Part shown: in pieces, positions 24,600 to 33,838 of the stretch
How the letters are laid out: every line of letters begins with the position of its first letter
Position numbering within the stretch: position 1 is the stretch's first letter
NCBI RefSeq assembly: GCF_031458235.1
Contig: NZ_JAVDYB010000001.1
Coordinates: forward strand, 1,943,001 to 2,007,000
From: Catenuloplanes atrovinosus
GTDB taxonomy: Bacteria; Actinomycetota; Actinomycetes; Mycobacteriales; Micromonosporaceae
Length of the DNA: 64,000 nt
Reading direction: 5' to 3'
The notes under the pieces: generated by a model
Database searches by the model: none
What the model was told of the DNA's origin: nothing
Seen by the model: only the letters and a program-made list of their open reading frames with translations
Made by a program: the position numbers and the translations under genes

Positions 24600-25835
24600 C
24601 TACATGTCCCAGGCCGCGCGGAGCGCGCCGAAGACGTCGTGGAACTCCGGGAACGTCTTCTTCACGCAGCCCGGGTCGTCCAGCGTGATGTGCGGGACGC
24701 GCAGCGACGTGACGGAGAAGCTCATCGCGATCCGGTGGTCCCGGCGGGTGCCGATCTCCGCCGGCGCCGGCACACCGGGCTGGATCTCGATCCAGTCCTC
24801 GCCGGTCTCCACCCGGACGCCCAGGCGGCGCAGGTTGTCCGCGCACGCGTCGAGCCGGTCGCACTCCTTGACCCGGGTGTTGTACACGTCCTCGATCCGC
24901 ACCGGCCCGTCCGCGAACGGCGCGATCGCGGCCAGCGTCGGCATGGTGTCGGAGATGTCGCGCATGTTCGTGGTGATGCCGGTCAGCCGCCCGGTGCCGC
25001 GGACCGTGGTGGCGTCCGCCCCAATCGTCACCTCCGCGCCCATCCGGCCCAGCACCTCGACGAAGCCCAGGTCGCCCTGGAGCGCGCCGGCGCCCAGCCC
25101 GGGCACGGTCACCTCGTTGCCGGTGATCGCGGCGGCGGCGAAGAAGTAGCTGGCGGTCGACGCGTCCGGCTCGATCGGGTACGTCGCCGCCCGGTAACCG
25201 CCCGGCGGCACCCGCAGCGTGTTGCCGTCCCGGGCCACGGTCACGCCGAACCGGCGCATCATCGCCAGCGTGATCTCCACGTACGGCGCGCTGACCAGCC
25301 CGGTGACCGTGATGTTCAGCCCCTCGCGGGTGAGCGGCCCGGTGAGCAGCATCGCGGTGAGGAACTGCGACGACAGGCTCGCGTCCAGCTCCAGATCGCC
25401 GCCCTTGATGCCGTCCGCGACCACGGTCAGCGGCAGGTGGCCCTCCCGCTCGGTGTGCCGCACGTCGACGCCGAGCGCGCGCAGCGCCGCGGTCAGCGGG
25501 GCGACCGGGCGGCGGCGCATCTGCTCGGACGCGTCGAACCGGAACGTACCGTGCCCGGCCGCGACCAGGCCGGGCAGGAACCGGGCGGCGGTGGCGGCGT
25601 CGCGGCAGAAGACGTCGGCCTCGCCGGCGGCCGGTCCGGCGGGCCGGCCGGTGATGGTCCAGTCCTCGCCGCCGCGCCGTACCTCGTACCCGAGCGCGAC
25701 CAGCCCGTCCGCGAACGCCTCCGTGTCGTCGGAGAGCAGCGGACGGCCGAGCACCGTGGTGCCCTCGGCCGCGGCCGCCAGGAACAGCGCCCGCGCGGTG
25801 ATCGACTTCGACCCCGGAATCGCCACCACAGACAC
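24600..25835 (-). CDS. aroA: 3-phosphoshikimate 1-carboxyvinyltransferase (EPSP synthase)
   Basis: EPSP synthase joins PEP to shikimate 3-phosphate in the shikimate pathway to chorismate. The 411-residue protein begins with VSVVAIPGSKSITARALFLAA (the GSKS substrate-binding signature). It contains LLSDDTEAFADGLVALG, LDASLSSQFLTAMLL and DASTASYFFAAAAITG, plus the C-terminal TRRDHRIAMSFSV motif with the conserved Arg-Asp-His-Arg. The GTG at 25835 has AGGGGG about eight bases upstream; the much longer open frame further upstream is arginine/alanine junk. It stands alone rather than with other aro genes, convergent with the secreted hydrolase. It is a little shorter than most EPSP synthases, with no essential motif missing. 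Confidence 0.95.
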   Translation of the reverse strand: MSVVAIPGSKSITARALFLAAAAEGTTVLGRPLLSDDTEAFADGLVALGYEVRRGGEDWTITGRPAGPAAGEADVFCRDAATAARFLPGLVAAGHGTFRFDASEQMRRRPVAPLTAALRALGVDVRHTEREGHLPLTVVADGIKGGDLELDASLSSQFLTAMLLTGPLTREGLNITVTGLVSAPYVEITLAMMRRFGVTVARDGNTLRVPPGGYRAATYPIEPDASTASYFFAAAAITGNEVTVPGLGAGALQGDLGFVEVLGRMGAEVTIGADATTVRGTGRLTGITTNMRDISDTMPTLAAIAPFADGPVRIEDVYNTRVKECDRLDACADNLRRLGVRVETGEDWIEIQPGVPAPAEIGTRRDHRIAMSFSVTSLRVPHITLDDPGCVKKTFPEFHDVFGALRAAWDM

Positions 25836-25939
25836 CCGAATAACCCCCTGCGCTCGCCCGGATCCGCTGTCACAGATCGTATCGGGCGCCCGGGTCCACG
25901 CCGACGGACTCGCTGCCCGTCCCGCACGTCGGGAGCCGT

Positions 25940-25971
25940 GCGGGGTACGGCCCGGCCGGGCCGCACCCCGC
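25940..25971 (-). terminator. Hairpin after tex
   Basis: GCGGGGT-CGGCCCG pairs with CGGGCCG-ACCCCGC, with one internal mismatch, ending seven bases past the tex stop codon on the minus strand. Confidence 0.55.
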
Positions 25972-25977
25972 CGCCGA

Positions 25978-28629
25978 TCAGCGCCGCTTGGAGTCGCGCG
26001 AGTCGCCGCCGGAGGACAGGCCCTTGTCCAGCCCGGCCCGGCGCAGCGCGTCCGCCATCGCGGAGTTGCCGAAGTCCGGACGGCCGCCGCCCTGGCCGCC
26101 GCCGGACCGGTTGTCCCGTCCGCCGCCGCCCCGGCGCTCCTGACCACCGCGACCACCCTGCGCACGATCGCCGCCACGCTGGCCGCGATCGCCACCCCTG
26201 GGCCCGCCGCGCTCGCCGCCGCCACTGCGCTCGCCGCCGCCACTGCGCTCGCCGCCGCCGCTACGGGGGCCGCCGCCCTGGCCGCGCGCACCGCCGCGTT
26301 CGCCCCGGGGCCGGTCGCCGCGCGGCGCGCCGCCGCCCTCGGCGTCGTCCTCCAGGCGCAGCGTCAGCGAGATGCGCTTGCGCGGGATGTCCACGTCGAG
26401 CACCTTGACCGTGACGATGTCGCCCGGCTTGACCACCTCGCGCGGGTCCTTGACGAACGTCTTGGACAGCGCGGACACGTGCACCAGGCCGTCCTGGTGC
26501 ACGCCGATGTCGACGAACGCGCCGAACGCGGCCACGTTCGTGACCACGCCCTCCAGCTTCATGCCGGGCCGCAGGTCGGCGAGCGTCTCCACGCCGTCCG
26601 CGAACGCCGCGGTCTTGAACGCCGGTCGCGGGTCCCGGCCCGGCTTCTCCAGCTCCGCGATGATGTCGGTGACCGTGGGCAGACCGAACTGCTCGTCCAC
26701 GAACTGCGCGGGGGAGAGGCGGCGCAGCGCGCTGCCGTTGCCGATCAGCGACTTCAGGTCGCCGCCGGTCGCGTCCACGATCCGGCGAACCACCGGGTAC
26801 GCCTCCGGGTGCACGCCGGACGCGTCGAGCGGGTCGTCACCGGCCGGGATGCGCAGGAAGCCCGCGCACTGCTCGAACGCCTTCGGCCCGAGGCGCGGCA
26901 CCTGCTTGAGCGCGGCCCGGGACCGGAACGGACCGTTCGCGTCGCGGTGCAGCACGATGTTCTCCGCGAGGCCGGCGCCGATGCCGGAGACCCGGGTGAG
27001 CAGCGGGGCGGACGCGGTGTTCACGTCCACGCCGACGCCGTTCACACAGTCCTCCACCACCGCGTCGAGCGAGCGGGACAGCTTCACCTCGGACAGGTCG
27101 TGCTGGTACTGCCCGACGCCGATGGAGCGCGGGTCGATCTTCACCAGCTCGGCGAGCGGGTCCTGGAGGCGGCGGGCGATGGAGACCGCGCCGCGCAGCG
27201 ACACGTCCAGCCCGGGCAGTTCCTCGGACGCGTACGCCGAGGCGGAGTAGACGGACGCGCCCGCCTCGGACACCACGATCTTCGTGAGCCCGAGCTGCGG
27301 GAACGCCTTGATCAGGTCACCGGCGAGCTTGTCCGTCTCCCGGGACGCGGTGCCGTTGCCGATCGCGATCAGGTCGACGTGGTGCTTCGTGGCCAGCGCG
27401 GCCAGCGTGGCGATCGACTCGTCCCACTTGCGGCGCGGCTCGTGCGGGTAGATCGTGGCGGTGTCGACGACCTTGCCGGTGCCGTCCACCACCGCGACCT
27501 TCACGCCGGTGCGCAGACCCGGGTCGAGGCCCATGGTCACCCGGTTGCCGGCCGGCGCCGCGAGCAGCAGGTCGCGCAGGTTGGCCGCGAAGACGCGGAC
27601 CGCCTCCTCCTCGGCCGCCTGCCACAGCCGCGACCGCAGGTTGATCTCCAGGTGCACCATGATCCGGGTGCGCCAGGCCCACCGGACCGTGTCCCGCAGC
27701 CAGCGGTCGGCCGGCCGCCCCTGGTCGGCGATGCCGAACCGCGCGGCGATCGCCGCCTCGTACGTGGTGGGGCCCTCGGCCTCCTCCGCGTCCGGGCGCA
27801 GCGACAGCTCCAGCACCTCCTCCTTCTCGCCGCGGAACATGGCGAGGATGCGGTGCGACGGGAGCTTGGTCAGCGGCTCGGAGAAGTCGAAGTAGTCCTT
27901 GAACTTGGCGCCGGCCTCCTCCTTGCCCTCCCGCACCTTGGCGCTCAGCACACCGCGGCTCCAGACCTGCTCGCGCAGCGTGCCGATCAGGTCCGCGTCC
28001 TCGGAGAAGCGCTCGACCAGGATCGCGCGCGCCCCGTCCAGCGCCGCCTGCGCCGTGGCCACGCCCTTCGCCTCGTCCACGTAACCGGCGGCCTCGGTGG
28101 CCGGGTCGGTCAGCGGGTCGCCGATCAGCCGGTCGGCGAGCGGCTCCAGGCCGGCCTCGCGGGCGATCTGCGCCTTGGTCCGGCGCTTCGGCTTGAACGG
28201 CAGGTAGATGTCCTCCAGCCGCGCCTTGGAGTCGGCGGCCAGGATCTGCGCCTGCAACTCCTCGGTGAGCTTGCCCTGCCCGTGGATCGACTCCAGGATC
28301 GCGGCGCGCCGCTCCTCCAGGTCGCGCAGGTAACGCAGCCGCTCCTCCAGCGTGCGCAGCTGCGCGTCGTCGAGCGTGCCGGTCACCTCCTTGCGGTACC
28401 GCGCGATGAACGGCACGGTCGCGCCGCCGTCCAGCAGCTCGACCGCGGCCGCCACCTGCCGCTCGCGCACGCCGAGCTCCTCGGCGATGCGCTGGTTGAT
28501 GGCGCCGGCGCTCGCCGCCACGAACGCCGCGGTGGTCGCGGTCGGCGTCACCGCCACCGGCTCGGCCGCCGCGATCACCTCGGGCTGCGCCTCGGCCGGG
28601 GGCAGTGCTGGGTCCACAGACGTAGTCAC
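25978..28629 (-). CDS. tex: Tex-family S1 RNA-binding protein with RGG-rich tail
   Basis: An 883-residue Tex/YhgF protein, a nucleic-acid-binding factor linked to transcription. It has the N-terminal Tex region ([28 protein letters not shown]), the YqgF-like domain ([20 protein letters not shown]), helix-hairpin-helix repeats ([19 protein letters not shown]) and an S1 domain ([31 protein letters not shown], about 683-755). The extra C-terminal 120 residues (about 763-883) are Gly/Arg-rich, with RSGGGE repeated three times, and end in a short helix ([16 protein letters not shown]). The GTG start has AAGGTGG about ten bases upstream. The last stretch resembles RNA-binding RGG boxes. Confidence 0.95.
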   Translation of the reverse strand: MTTSVDPALPPAEAQPEVIAAAEPVAVTPTATTAAFVAASAGAINQRIAEELGVRERQVAAAVELLDGGATVPFIARYRKEVTGTLDDAQLRTLEERLRYLRDLEERRAAILESIHGQGKLTEELQAQILAADSKARLEDIYLPFKPKRRTKAQIAREAGLEPLADRLIGDPLTDPATEAAGYVDEAKGVATAQAALDGARAILVERFSEDADLIGTLREQVWSRGVLSAKVREGKEEAGAKFKDYFDFSEPLTKLPSHRILAMFRGEKEEVLELSLRPDAEEAEGPTTYEAAIAARFGIADQGRPADRWLRDTVRWAWRTRIMVHLEINLRSRLWQAAEEEAVRVFAANLRDLLLAAPAGNRVTMGLDPGLRTGVKVAVVDGTGKVVDTATIYPHEPRRKWDESIATLAALATKHHVDLIAIGNGTASRETDKLAGDLIKAFPQLGLTKIVVSEAGASVYSASAYASEELPGLDVSLRGAVSIARRLQDPLAELVKIDPRSIGVGQYQHDLSEVKLSRSLDAVVEDCVNGVGVDVNTASAPLLTRVSGIGAGLAENIVLHRDANGPFRSRAALKQVPRLGPKAFEQCAGFLRIPAGDDPLDASGVHPEAYPVVRRIVDATGGDLKSLIGNGSALRRLSPAQFVDEQFGLPTVTDIIAELEKPGRDPRPAFKTAAFADGVETLADLRPGMKLEGVVTNVAAFGAFVDIGVHQDGLVHVSALSKTFVKDPREVVKPGDIVTVKVLDVDIPRKRISLTLRLEDDAEGGGAPRGDRPRGERGGARGQGGGPRSGGGERSGGGERSGGGERGGPRGGDRGQRGGDRAQGGRGGQERRGGGGRDNRSGGGQGGGRPDFGNSAMADALRRAGLDKGLSSGGDSRDSKRR
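26220..26270. repeat. 18-bp tandem repeat inside the tex tail
   Basis: The unit GCGCTCGCCGCCGCCACT recurs about three times head to tail and encodes the repeated Arg-Ser-Gly-Gly-Gly-Glu of the C-terminal tail. Slippage could change the copy number without breaking the frame. Confidence 0.7.
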
Positions 28630-28743
28630 GCTTGATCCACCTTCTGATGTCATCTCGGCCGCCATTCTGCCCGCACCCACCGACACTTGTCGCGGCACCC
28701 CGGTGCGCCCGGCGGGTCGCAAGAAGGTCATAAAGCGCATTTT

Positions 28744-28815
28744 CCCGCTTCCGGCGTGGGCGCTTTCCGCATGCTCCCGCGGGCCACGGTCGTCGCTGGC
28801 GCTCCTCCCTGCCGG
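28744..28815 (+). repeat. Dispersed intergenic repeat, copy A
   Basis: A 72-base block starting CCCGCTTCCGGCGTGG and containing GCATGCTCCCGCGGGC and GGTCGTCGCTGGCGCTCC. Related copies lie at 46889, 47188 (opposite strand) and 55802. This copy sits in the divergent gap between tex and dgt. Confidence 0.7.
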
Positions 28816-28871
28816 TGGCGTCGCCGGTCGCGCGCGAACCCCCGTTCGCCAGCGGATGATCATCAGGCTGT

Positions 28872-28877
28872 TAGCGT
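28872..28877 (+). promoter_or_regulatory. -10 box of a leaderless dgt transcript
   Basis: TAGCGT lies exactly six bases before the ATG at 28884; no ribosome binding site separates them. Confidence 0.5.
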
Positions 28878-28883
28878 GGCGGG

Positions 28884-30404
28884 ATGGCTGAGTCGGAGGA
28901 TCCGCGAGCGCAGCGGCTGTCCGGTACCGGGCGGGCGGGCGGTGATCTCGCCGGTTCGCCGTTCCGGGCGGACCGGGACCGGATCGTGTCGTCGACGTTC
29001 TTCGCCCGGCTCGGCGGCGTCACCCAGGTGATCAGTCCCGGCGGGTCGGGGCTGCTGGTGCACAACCGGCTGACGCACAGCCTCAAGGTGGCGCAGGTCG
29101 GGCGCGCGATCGCGGAGCGGCTGCTGGCCCGCGCCGAGCACCGCGACCTGCTGGAGAAGCTCGGCGGCTGCGACCCGGACGTGGTGGAGGCGGCGTCGCT
29201 GGCGCACGACCTCGGGCACCCGCCGTTCGGGCACCTCGGCGAGCGCGTGCTGGACCGGCTGGCGCGGGAGAAGCTCGGGCTCGCGGACGGGTTCGAGGGC
29301 AACGCGCAGTCGTACCGGATCGTGACCAGCACCGAGATCCGCGGCGAGGCGCGCGGCGAGACGATCATCGGGCTGGACCTGACCGCGGCCGTGCGCGCCG
29401 CGATGCTCAAGTACCCGTGGACGCGCCGCGGCTACCCGGCACCGCACCCGTCCACGCTGAGCCCGGCGCCGCGCGGCGCCACCGTGCCGGCCGGTGACCC
29501 GGACGGCGGGTCGCTGAAGTTCGGCGCGTACGGCACGGAGGTCCGCGACCTGCGGCACGCCCGCGCGCCGTTTGAGGGCCGGATCCCGGACTGGCAGCAG
29601 ACCGCGGAGGCGTCCATCATGGACACCGCGGACGACATCGCCTACGCGATCCACGACGTCGAGGACTTCTACCGCGTCGGCGTGCTGCGCCAGGGCGAGG
29701 TCGCGGCGGAACTCTCCGCCTGGCAGCGGCACGCGGGCGAACTGGCCATCGAGTCGGACGCGGCGCTGGAGCTCACCGCGCGCCGCCCCGGCCGGTCGAT
29801 CGAACGGCTGCGGCGCACGCTGCACCGCAAGGACTCCTGGGTCAGCGACGACGAGGCGTTCGCCACCGCGGTCGCGCACGTGCGGCGCGAACTGGTCGAC
29901 GGACTGCTCTCCGCGCCGTTCGACGGCTCGGTCGAGGCCGAGCACGCGGTGTCCCGGTTCTCCGACACCTGGACGCGCGGCCTGGTCGACGCGATCACCG
30001 TGACCGCGACGCCGTCCATGCGCTCCGGGCACGTGCTGCTCTCCCCGGTGCAGTGGCACGAGGTGCAGGTGCTCAAGTTCGTCCACCACCGCTTCGTGCT
30101 GGAGCGCCCCGACCTGGCACTGCACCAGCGCGGCCAGGCCCGGCTGCTCGGCACGCTGGTGGAGGCGCTGCTCGCCTGGCTGGACGACCCGGACGAGACC
30201 ACCCGCCTGCCGCGCCGCCTGCACGACCTGGTCGAGCTGGCCGAGGCCGAGCTGGACCCGGCCACGCCGCACCGCGCGGCCCGGGCCCGCGGGCGGGCGA
30301 TCGTCGACTTCGTGGCCTCGCTGACCGACAACCAGGCGGTGGCGATGCTCGACGCGCTCTCCGGACGCTCCGGCCAGCTCTGGACCGACGCGTTCGTGCT
30401 CTGA
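28884..30404 (+). CDS. dgt: Deoxyguanosinetriphosphate triphosphohydrolase-like protein
   Basis: A 506-residue HD-superfamily dNTPase that hydrolyses dGTP (or other dNTPs) to the nucleoside and triphosphate. Metal-binding residues are visible in [18 protein letters not shown] (His about 67), [17 protein letters not shown] (His-Asp about 107-108) and [17 protein letters not shown] (Asp). [12 protein letters not shown] is also typical of dGTPases. No signal or membrane segment is present. The transcript is probably leaderless (TAGCGT six bases upstream). It diverges from tex, with one copy of the dispersed repeat in the gap. Confidence 0.93.
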   Translation: MAESEDPRAQRLSGTGRAGGDLAGSPFRADRDRIVSSTFFARLGGVTQVISPGGSGLLVHNRLTHSLKVAQVGRAIAERLLARAEHRDLLEKLGGCDPDVVEAASLAHDLGHPPFGHLGERVLDRLAREKLGLADGFEGNAQSYRIVTSTEIRGEARGETIIGLDLTAAVRAAMLKYPWTRRGYPAPHPSTLSPAPRGATVPAGDPDGGSLKFGAYGTEVRDLRHARAPFEGRIPDWQQTAEASIMDTADDIAYAIHDVEDFYRVGVLRQGEVAAELSAWQRHAGELAIESDAALELTARRPGRSIERLRRTLHRKDSWVSDDEAFATAVAHVRRELVDGLLSAPFDGSVEAEHAVSRFSDTWTRGLVDAITVTATPSMRSGHVLLSPVQWHEVQVLKFVHHRFVLERPDLALHQRGQARLLGTLVEALLAWLDDPDETTRLPRRLHDLVELAEAELDPATPHRAARARGRAIVDFVASLTDNQAVAMLDALSGRSGQLWTDAFVL

Positions 30405-30460
30405 CCGGCGCGGCCGCTTCACGCCCGGATATCGGGGTGTCGCGGTGGTGATCATTTCGG

Positions 30461-30466
30461 TAGCGT
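30461..30466 (+). promoter_or_regulatory. -10 box, leaderless start of the proline-rich gene
   Basis: TAGCGT is six bases before the GTG at 30473; the same hexamer and spacing as at dgt. Confidence 0.5.
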
Positions 30467-30472
30467 GCGCGC

Positions 30473-31987
30473 GTGCAGTCACCCACCCCCGATCCCGCCT
30501 CGCGTCCCTCCCCGGCCGCGGGCGACCCCGCCGAGCCACCGGCCGCCGCGCCCACCCCGGCCCCCGAGCACCGGCCCTCCTACCCACCCGCGGTCCTCCC
30601 GGTCCCGGCCACCACCCCGGCGCCCCCGGCCTGGCCCGACGCCGACACGGCGCCCACGCCGCGCACCGCCGAGCCAGCCATCCCGGCGCAGCCGACTGCC
30701 GCGGCGCAGCCGGTGAGTGGCGAGCAGCGTCTCAGCGCGGCTGAACCGGCCGGTGCCCCACACCCGGCCGCTCCCGTGCCGCCGAGCGCTTCCGTGTCGC
30801 CCAGCGCTTCCGTGCCGCCCAGCGCTTCCGCGCCGCTTGCCGGGGCCGCGCCGCCGGCCACGGCCCAGCCCGGTGCTGCCGCGCAGTTCGGTGCTGCCGC
30901 GCAACCCGGTACCCCGGCGCAACCCGATGTTCCCGCCCAGCCCGGTGCTCCGGCTCAGCCCGGCGGCGCGGCTCAGCCCGGCGTCTCCGCTGCGCCGGGT
31001 GCTCCGGCTCAGCCCGGTGCCCCTGTCCAGCCCGGCGTCGCGGGTGGGCCGGGGGATCCGGGGTGTGGGCCGCTGGTCGAGGCGCAGTTGCAGCAGCAGC
31101 GTCCGGTGTTTCCGCCGTCGCCGGCGGAGGTGCGCGGACCCCGGCCGGCCACCGTGACGGTCGCGGTGATCATGCAGTATGTGGTCGTCGCGCTGCTGGT
31201 GGCGATGGCGGGCCTCGTCATCTGGGAGGGTGTCTCCTACGGACTGCTGATCGACGAGGCCGCCAGCACGCCCGGTGCCTCGCAGATCGACGCGGACATG
31301 GAGCGCGTGGCGAACTGGACCGCGAACGGCGTCGCCACCTCGCTGCTGGTCCTGCTGGCCGGCTGGCTGCTGACGAACACGCTGCTCACCGCGCGGGGCA
31401 GCAACGTGGCCCGGATCCTCGCCGTGGCCGGCCTCGGCGTGCCGCTCGGCCTGCTCGCGCTCGCGTTCTGCGGGGGCGGCGCGCTCGGCGCGTTCACCGT
31501 GCTCGGCGCCGCCACGTCGGACCCGTTCGCCGGCACCCCGTACGAGGAGGACCCCTTCCCGGTGGAGCCGCCGTCGTCGGGCGGTTACTACCACGAGGAC
31601 GCGTTCTACGCCCGGCTGACCGACCTGCTCGCCCAGCGGAACCTGATCGTGTTCGACGCGGGTATGCCGCTGTTCGGCGCCATCGCGATCTTCCTGGCGA
31701 TCACCGTGATGGTGCTGCTCCTGGTGCCGTCCACGAACCGCTGGTTCAACCCCGGCGGCGCGCCCCGGTCCGGCCCGCGCCCGCTCCCGCAGCCGTGGCC
31801 GCCGGTCCCGGTCCACCCGTACGCGCCGCAGCCGTTCGTGAACCAGAACCAGCCGTTCCCGGCACCGCCGTACGCCACGCAGCAGTTCCCGGTCCCGCAC
31901 TTCCCGGTGCAGCCGCCGGTGCCGCCGTACCCGGTGCAGCCGCCGCCGTACTACGCGCCACCGCCTGGCGGCAACCCGCCCCGGTGA
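30473..31987 (+). CDS. Proline/alanine-rich membrane protein
   Basis: A 504-residue protein with three parts. Residues 1-225 are low-complexity Pro/Ala/Ser with degenerate AQPGAPAQPG and SASVPP repeats. Residues about 230-420 hold four hydrophobic helices (VAVIMQYVVVALLVAMAGLVI, LLVLLAGWLLTNTLL, ILAVAGLGVPLGLLALAFCGGG, LFGAIAIFLAITVMVLLLV). The C-terminal tail is Pro/Tyr/Phe-rich (PPYATQQFPVPHFPVQPP). This is the layout of many actinobacterial membrane proteins with disordered proline-rich termini; I assign no function. A short soluble acidic loop between helices 3 and 4 contains YEEDPF. The GTG start has no ribosome binding site and a -10 box six bases upstream. Confidence 0.78.
   Translation: MQSPTPDPASRPSPAAGDPAEPPAAAPTPAPEHRPSYPPAVLPVPATTPAPPAWPDADTAPTPRTAEPAIPAQPTAAAQPVSGEQRLSAAEPAGAPHPAAPVPPSASVSPSASVPPSASAPLAGAAPPATAQPGAAAQFGAAAQPGTPAQPDVPAQPGAPAQPGGAAQPGVSAAPGAPAQPGAPVQPGVAGGPGDPGCGPLVEAQLQQQRPVFPPSPAEVRGPRPATVTVAVIMQYVVVALLVAMAGLVIWEGVSYGLLIDEAASTPGASQIDADMERVANWTANGVATSLLVLLAGWLLTNTLLTARGSNVARILAVAGLGVPLGLLALAFCGGGALGAFTVLGAATSDPFAGTPYEEDPFPVEPPSSGGYYHEDAFYARLTDLLAQRNLIVFDAGMPLFGAIAIFLAITVMVLLLVPSTNRWFNPGGAPRSGPRPLPQPWPPVPVHPYAPQPFVNQNQPFPAPPYATQQFPVPHFPVQPPVPPYPVQPPPYYAPPPGGNPPR
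30776..30838 (+). repeat. 18-bp tandem repeats encoding Ser-Ala-Ser-Val-Pro-Pro
   Basis: The unit AGCGCTTCCGTGCCGCCC recurs about three times in frame within the proline-rich gene. Confidence 0.6.
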
Positions 31988-31993
31988 CACCCG

Positions 31994-32025
31994 CGGGGGT
32001 ACGGACGATCCCGTCCGTACCCCCG
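31994..32025. terminator. Bidirectional hairpin GGGGGTACGGAC type
   Basis: CGGGGGTACGGAC pairs perfectly (13 bp) with GTCCGTACCCCCG around a 6-base loop, between convergent genes ending at 31987 and 32035. A near-identical stem recurs at 40439. Confidence 0.7.
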
Positions 32026-32034
32026 AACGGCTTC

Positions 32035-32508
32035 TCAGGCCGACAGCTCGCGCAGCAGCGCGTCCAGCGCCACGTAGGACCGCTGCGCCCCGTCCGCCAT
32101 GCCGGACGAGACCATGCCGTCCAGGTCGTCCTTCGTGGTGAAGCGGGACGTGGTGGTGAGCGTGGTCCGGCCGTTCTCCTCCGTCAGGACCAGCGAGTCC
32201 GTGGCCACGTGCCCGGGCATCCCCTCGAACTCGAAGGTCTGCACCAGCCGCGACGGCGCCTCGATCTCCAGGAACTCGCCGCGGAACGCGTACGCGTTGC
32301 CGTCCGCCGCGTGCTCCACGTACCGGTACTTCCCGCCGACCCGGAAGTCGATCTCGACGTCCAGCGGGTTGCCGCGTCCCCACCACCGGCGCAGGTGCTC
32401 GGCCCGGGTGTGGCAGGCCCAGACCAGCTCGCGCGGCGCGTCGACGACGCGGGTCATCACGAGCTCGGTGTCGGACATCCGGTCCACGGTCAGTTGCTCG
32501 GTCATCAT
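32035..32508 (-). CDS. SRPBCC family protein (AHSA1-like)
   Basis: A 157-residue START/Bet v1-like fold protein of the AHSA1 group: MTRVVDAPRELVWACHTRAEHLRRWWG, VGGKYRYVEH and GMADGAQRSYVALDALLREL. These proteins bind small hydrophobic ligands or act as accessory factors. It is the second gene of an ArsR-SRPBCC operon: its ATG overlaps the ArsR stop (ATGA at 32505-32508), so translation is coupled. ArsR-SRPBCC pairing is very common in actinobacteria, with the pair autoregulated. An ATG three bases further in (32505) could be the start instead. Confidence 0.9.
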   Translation of the reverse strand: MMTEQLTVDRMSDTELVMTRVVDAPRELVWACHTRAEHLRRWWGRGNPLDVEIDFRVGGKYRYVEHAADGNAYAFRGEFLEIEAPSRLVQTFEFEGMPGHVATDSLVLTEENGRTTLTTTSRFTTKDDLDGMVSSGMADGAQRSYVALDALLRELSA

Positions 32509-32852
32509 TCCGTCTCCCTCTCCGGTGCTGACTGGTCTCGCAGGTCTCGCAGGTAGGTGTCGAGGGTCGCGTAGCGCTCGTCCCAGAACCGCCGGTACTG
32601 CTCGACGAACGTCGCGACCTCGCGCAGCGGCTCCGGGTCGAGTCGGCAGGGCCGCCACTGGGCGTCGCGGCCGCGCACTATCAACCCCGCGCGCTCCAGC
32701 ACCTTGAGGTGCTTGGAGATCGCCTGGAGGCTGACCGGGAACGGCTTGGCAAGCTCGTTCACGGTCGCCTCGCCCTCGCTGAGCCGGGCCAGGATCGCCC
32801 GCCGGGTCGGATCGGCCAGCGCCGCGAACACCTCGCTCAGTCTGTCTGCCAT
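32505..32852 (-). CDS. ArsR family transcriptional regulator
   Basis: A 115-residue winged-helix repressor: LSEVFAALADPTRRAILARLSEGEATVNELAKPFPVSLQAISKHLKVLERAGLIVRGRDAQ covers the DNA-binding domain. The cysteines of metal-sensing ArsR/SmtB proteins are absent, so it belongs to the non-metal group usually paired with SRPBCC proteins. ATG 32852 is preferred over TTG 32861 because AGGTGG sits nine bases upstream of it. A nested set of inverted repeats at 32854-32893 covers the start and promoter and is the likely autoregulatory operator. Confidence 0.93.
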   Translation of the reverse strand: MADRLSEVFAALADPTRRAILARLSEGEATVNELAKPFPVSLQAISKHLKVLERAGLIVRGRDAQWRPCRLDPEPLREVATFVEQYRRFWDERYATLDTYLRDLRDQSAPERETE

Positions 32853-32853
32853 C

Positions 32854-32893
32854 GTCTTCAACCACCTGGTTAATTAACTTATAAGTTGAAGAC
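32854..32893. promoter_or_regulatory. Nested palindromic operator of the ArsR-SRPBCC operon
   Basis: GTCTTCAAC at 32854-32862 and GTTGAAGAC at 32885-32893 are a perfect 9-bp inverted repeat. Inside are two perfect palindromes, GTTAATTAAC (32869-32878) and AACTTATAAGTT (32876-32887). This A/T-rich island overlaps the ribosome binding site and promoter of the ArsR gene, which suits an autorepressor site. Confidence 0.6.
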
Positions 32894-32977
32894 TAGCCTA
32901 CGCGGCGCCGTTGTCAACCGCCCGGTTGAGTAAGAATTCGGTGGCGCCCGGTGCACGGGGAACCCGATCATGCGCGG

Positions 32978-33787
32978 ATGGAGCTGCATCAACGCGCTGT
33001 CGCGCACGTCGCCGCGCGCGCCACCGGTTCGCCCCTGCCCGACGGCGTCGCCGTCACGCTGCACTTCCACCCCGACCGGCTCACCGTGACCGGCGAGCCG
33101 ATCCTCGACGCGATGCGGCGGGACAACCGGTACCGGTCGCAGTTCGAGACGCGGACCAGCAACGGGGGCCTGACCGCGCACCCGGGCGGCGACCGGTGGC
33201 GGTGGGAGAGCGGCCTGTTCGGCGCGGTCTACGACGACGCCGGGCCGTGGCACCGCCCGGTCTACGGCTCGCTCAACCTCCGGGGCCTGCCGACCGGCGG
33301 CTCGCCCCGGTTCGGGTCGGCGCACTTCCGGCTGGCGCCGCACGCGCTCGACCGCACCACGTTCTGCTTCCCGGACAGCGCGGCCGGGCCGCACACGTTC
33401 GGCGTGCGCGGCAGCATGCCGGAGGTGTCCACGGCCGGGCTCGACCCGCTCGACGACTACGTGGAGGCGCACGTGCACGGCCCGGTGCTGCTGGACCGCG
33501 ACGTGGAGGCGCTGGTGCTCGATCCGAGCTACGCGGGGACCGCGGTGGAGGCGGCGGCGCGCGCGCTGCCCTGCCCGGTGGAGTGGCACCCGGGCTTCCG
33601 GGTGAGCGCGGGCGAGCTGCGCCGGCATCCCGGCTACCGCCCGGACCCGGGCCGCGAGTTCGCGGAGCGCCTGGCCGGCGACGGTCTGCTGGTGCCCCGG
33701 TCGCTCGGCGACGCGGCGCGCGAGCCCGGCCATGATCCGCAGGTGCTGAAGTGGGCCTGGCACTACCTCGCGCGATTCGGCCGGTAA
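32978..33787 (+). CDS. DUF3626 domain-containing protein
   Basis: A roughly 269-residue protein recognisable as DUF3626: VTLHFHPDRLTVTGEPILDAM, FETRTSNGGLTAHPGGDRWRWES, AVYDDAGPWHRPVYGSLNL and the His-rich ending DDYVEAHVHGPVLLDRDVEALVLDPSYAG. Repeated His/Asp and Glu-x-His-x-His motifs suggest a metal-dependent activity, and distant similarity to ADP-ribosyltransferase-like folds has been suggested for this family, but I cannot confirm it. GTG 32951 is an alternative start; ATG 32978 fits the family's usual length. It starts about 85 bases from the ArsR operator, in the opposite direction. Confidence 0.78.
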   Translation: MELHQRAVAHVAARATGSPLPDGVAVTLHFHPDRLTVTGEPILDAMRRDNRYRSQFETRTSNGGLTAHPGGDRWRWESGLFGAVYDDAGPWHRPVYGSLNLRGLPTGGSPRFGSAHFRLAPHALDRTTFCFPDSAAGPHTFGVRGSMPEVSTAGLDPLDDYVEAHVHGPVLLDRDVEALVLDPSYAGTAVEAAARALPCPVEWHPGFRVSAGELRRHPGYRPDPGREFAERLAGDGLLVPRSLGDAAREPGHDPQVLKWAWHYLARFGR

Positions 33788-33838
33788 CGCCCAGCTCTCC
33801 TATCGTTTCCGTGGGGATTCGCGCTCGTTGAACGCGGC

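Noticed and set aside
25219-28635. A 1,138-codon plus-strand open frame across aroA and tex
   Set aside because: It is antisense to two well-identified genes and its translation is low-complexity Arg/Ala/His with no domain; an effect of very high GC.
30479-32386. A 635-codon minus-strand frame with Arg/Gly repeats
   Set aside because: Complement of the proline-rich gene's repeats; the plus-strand product has real membrane helices and a promoter.
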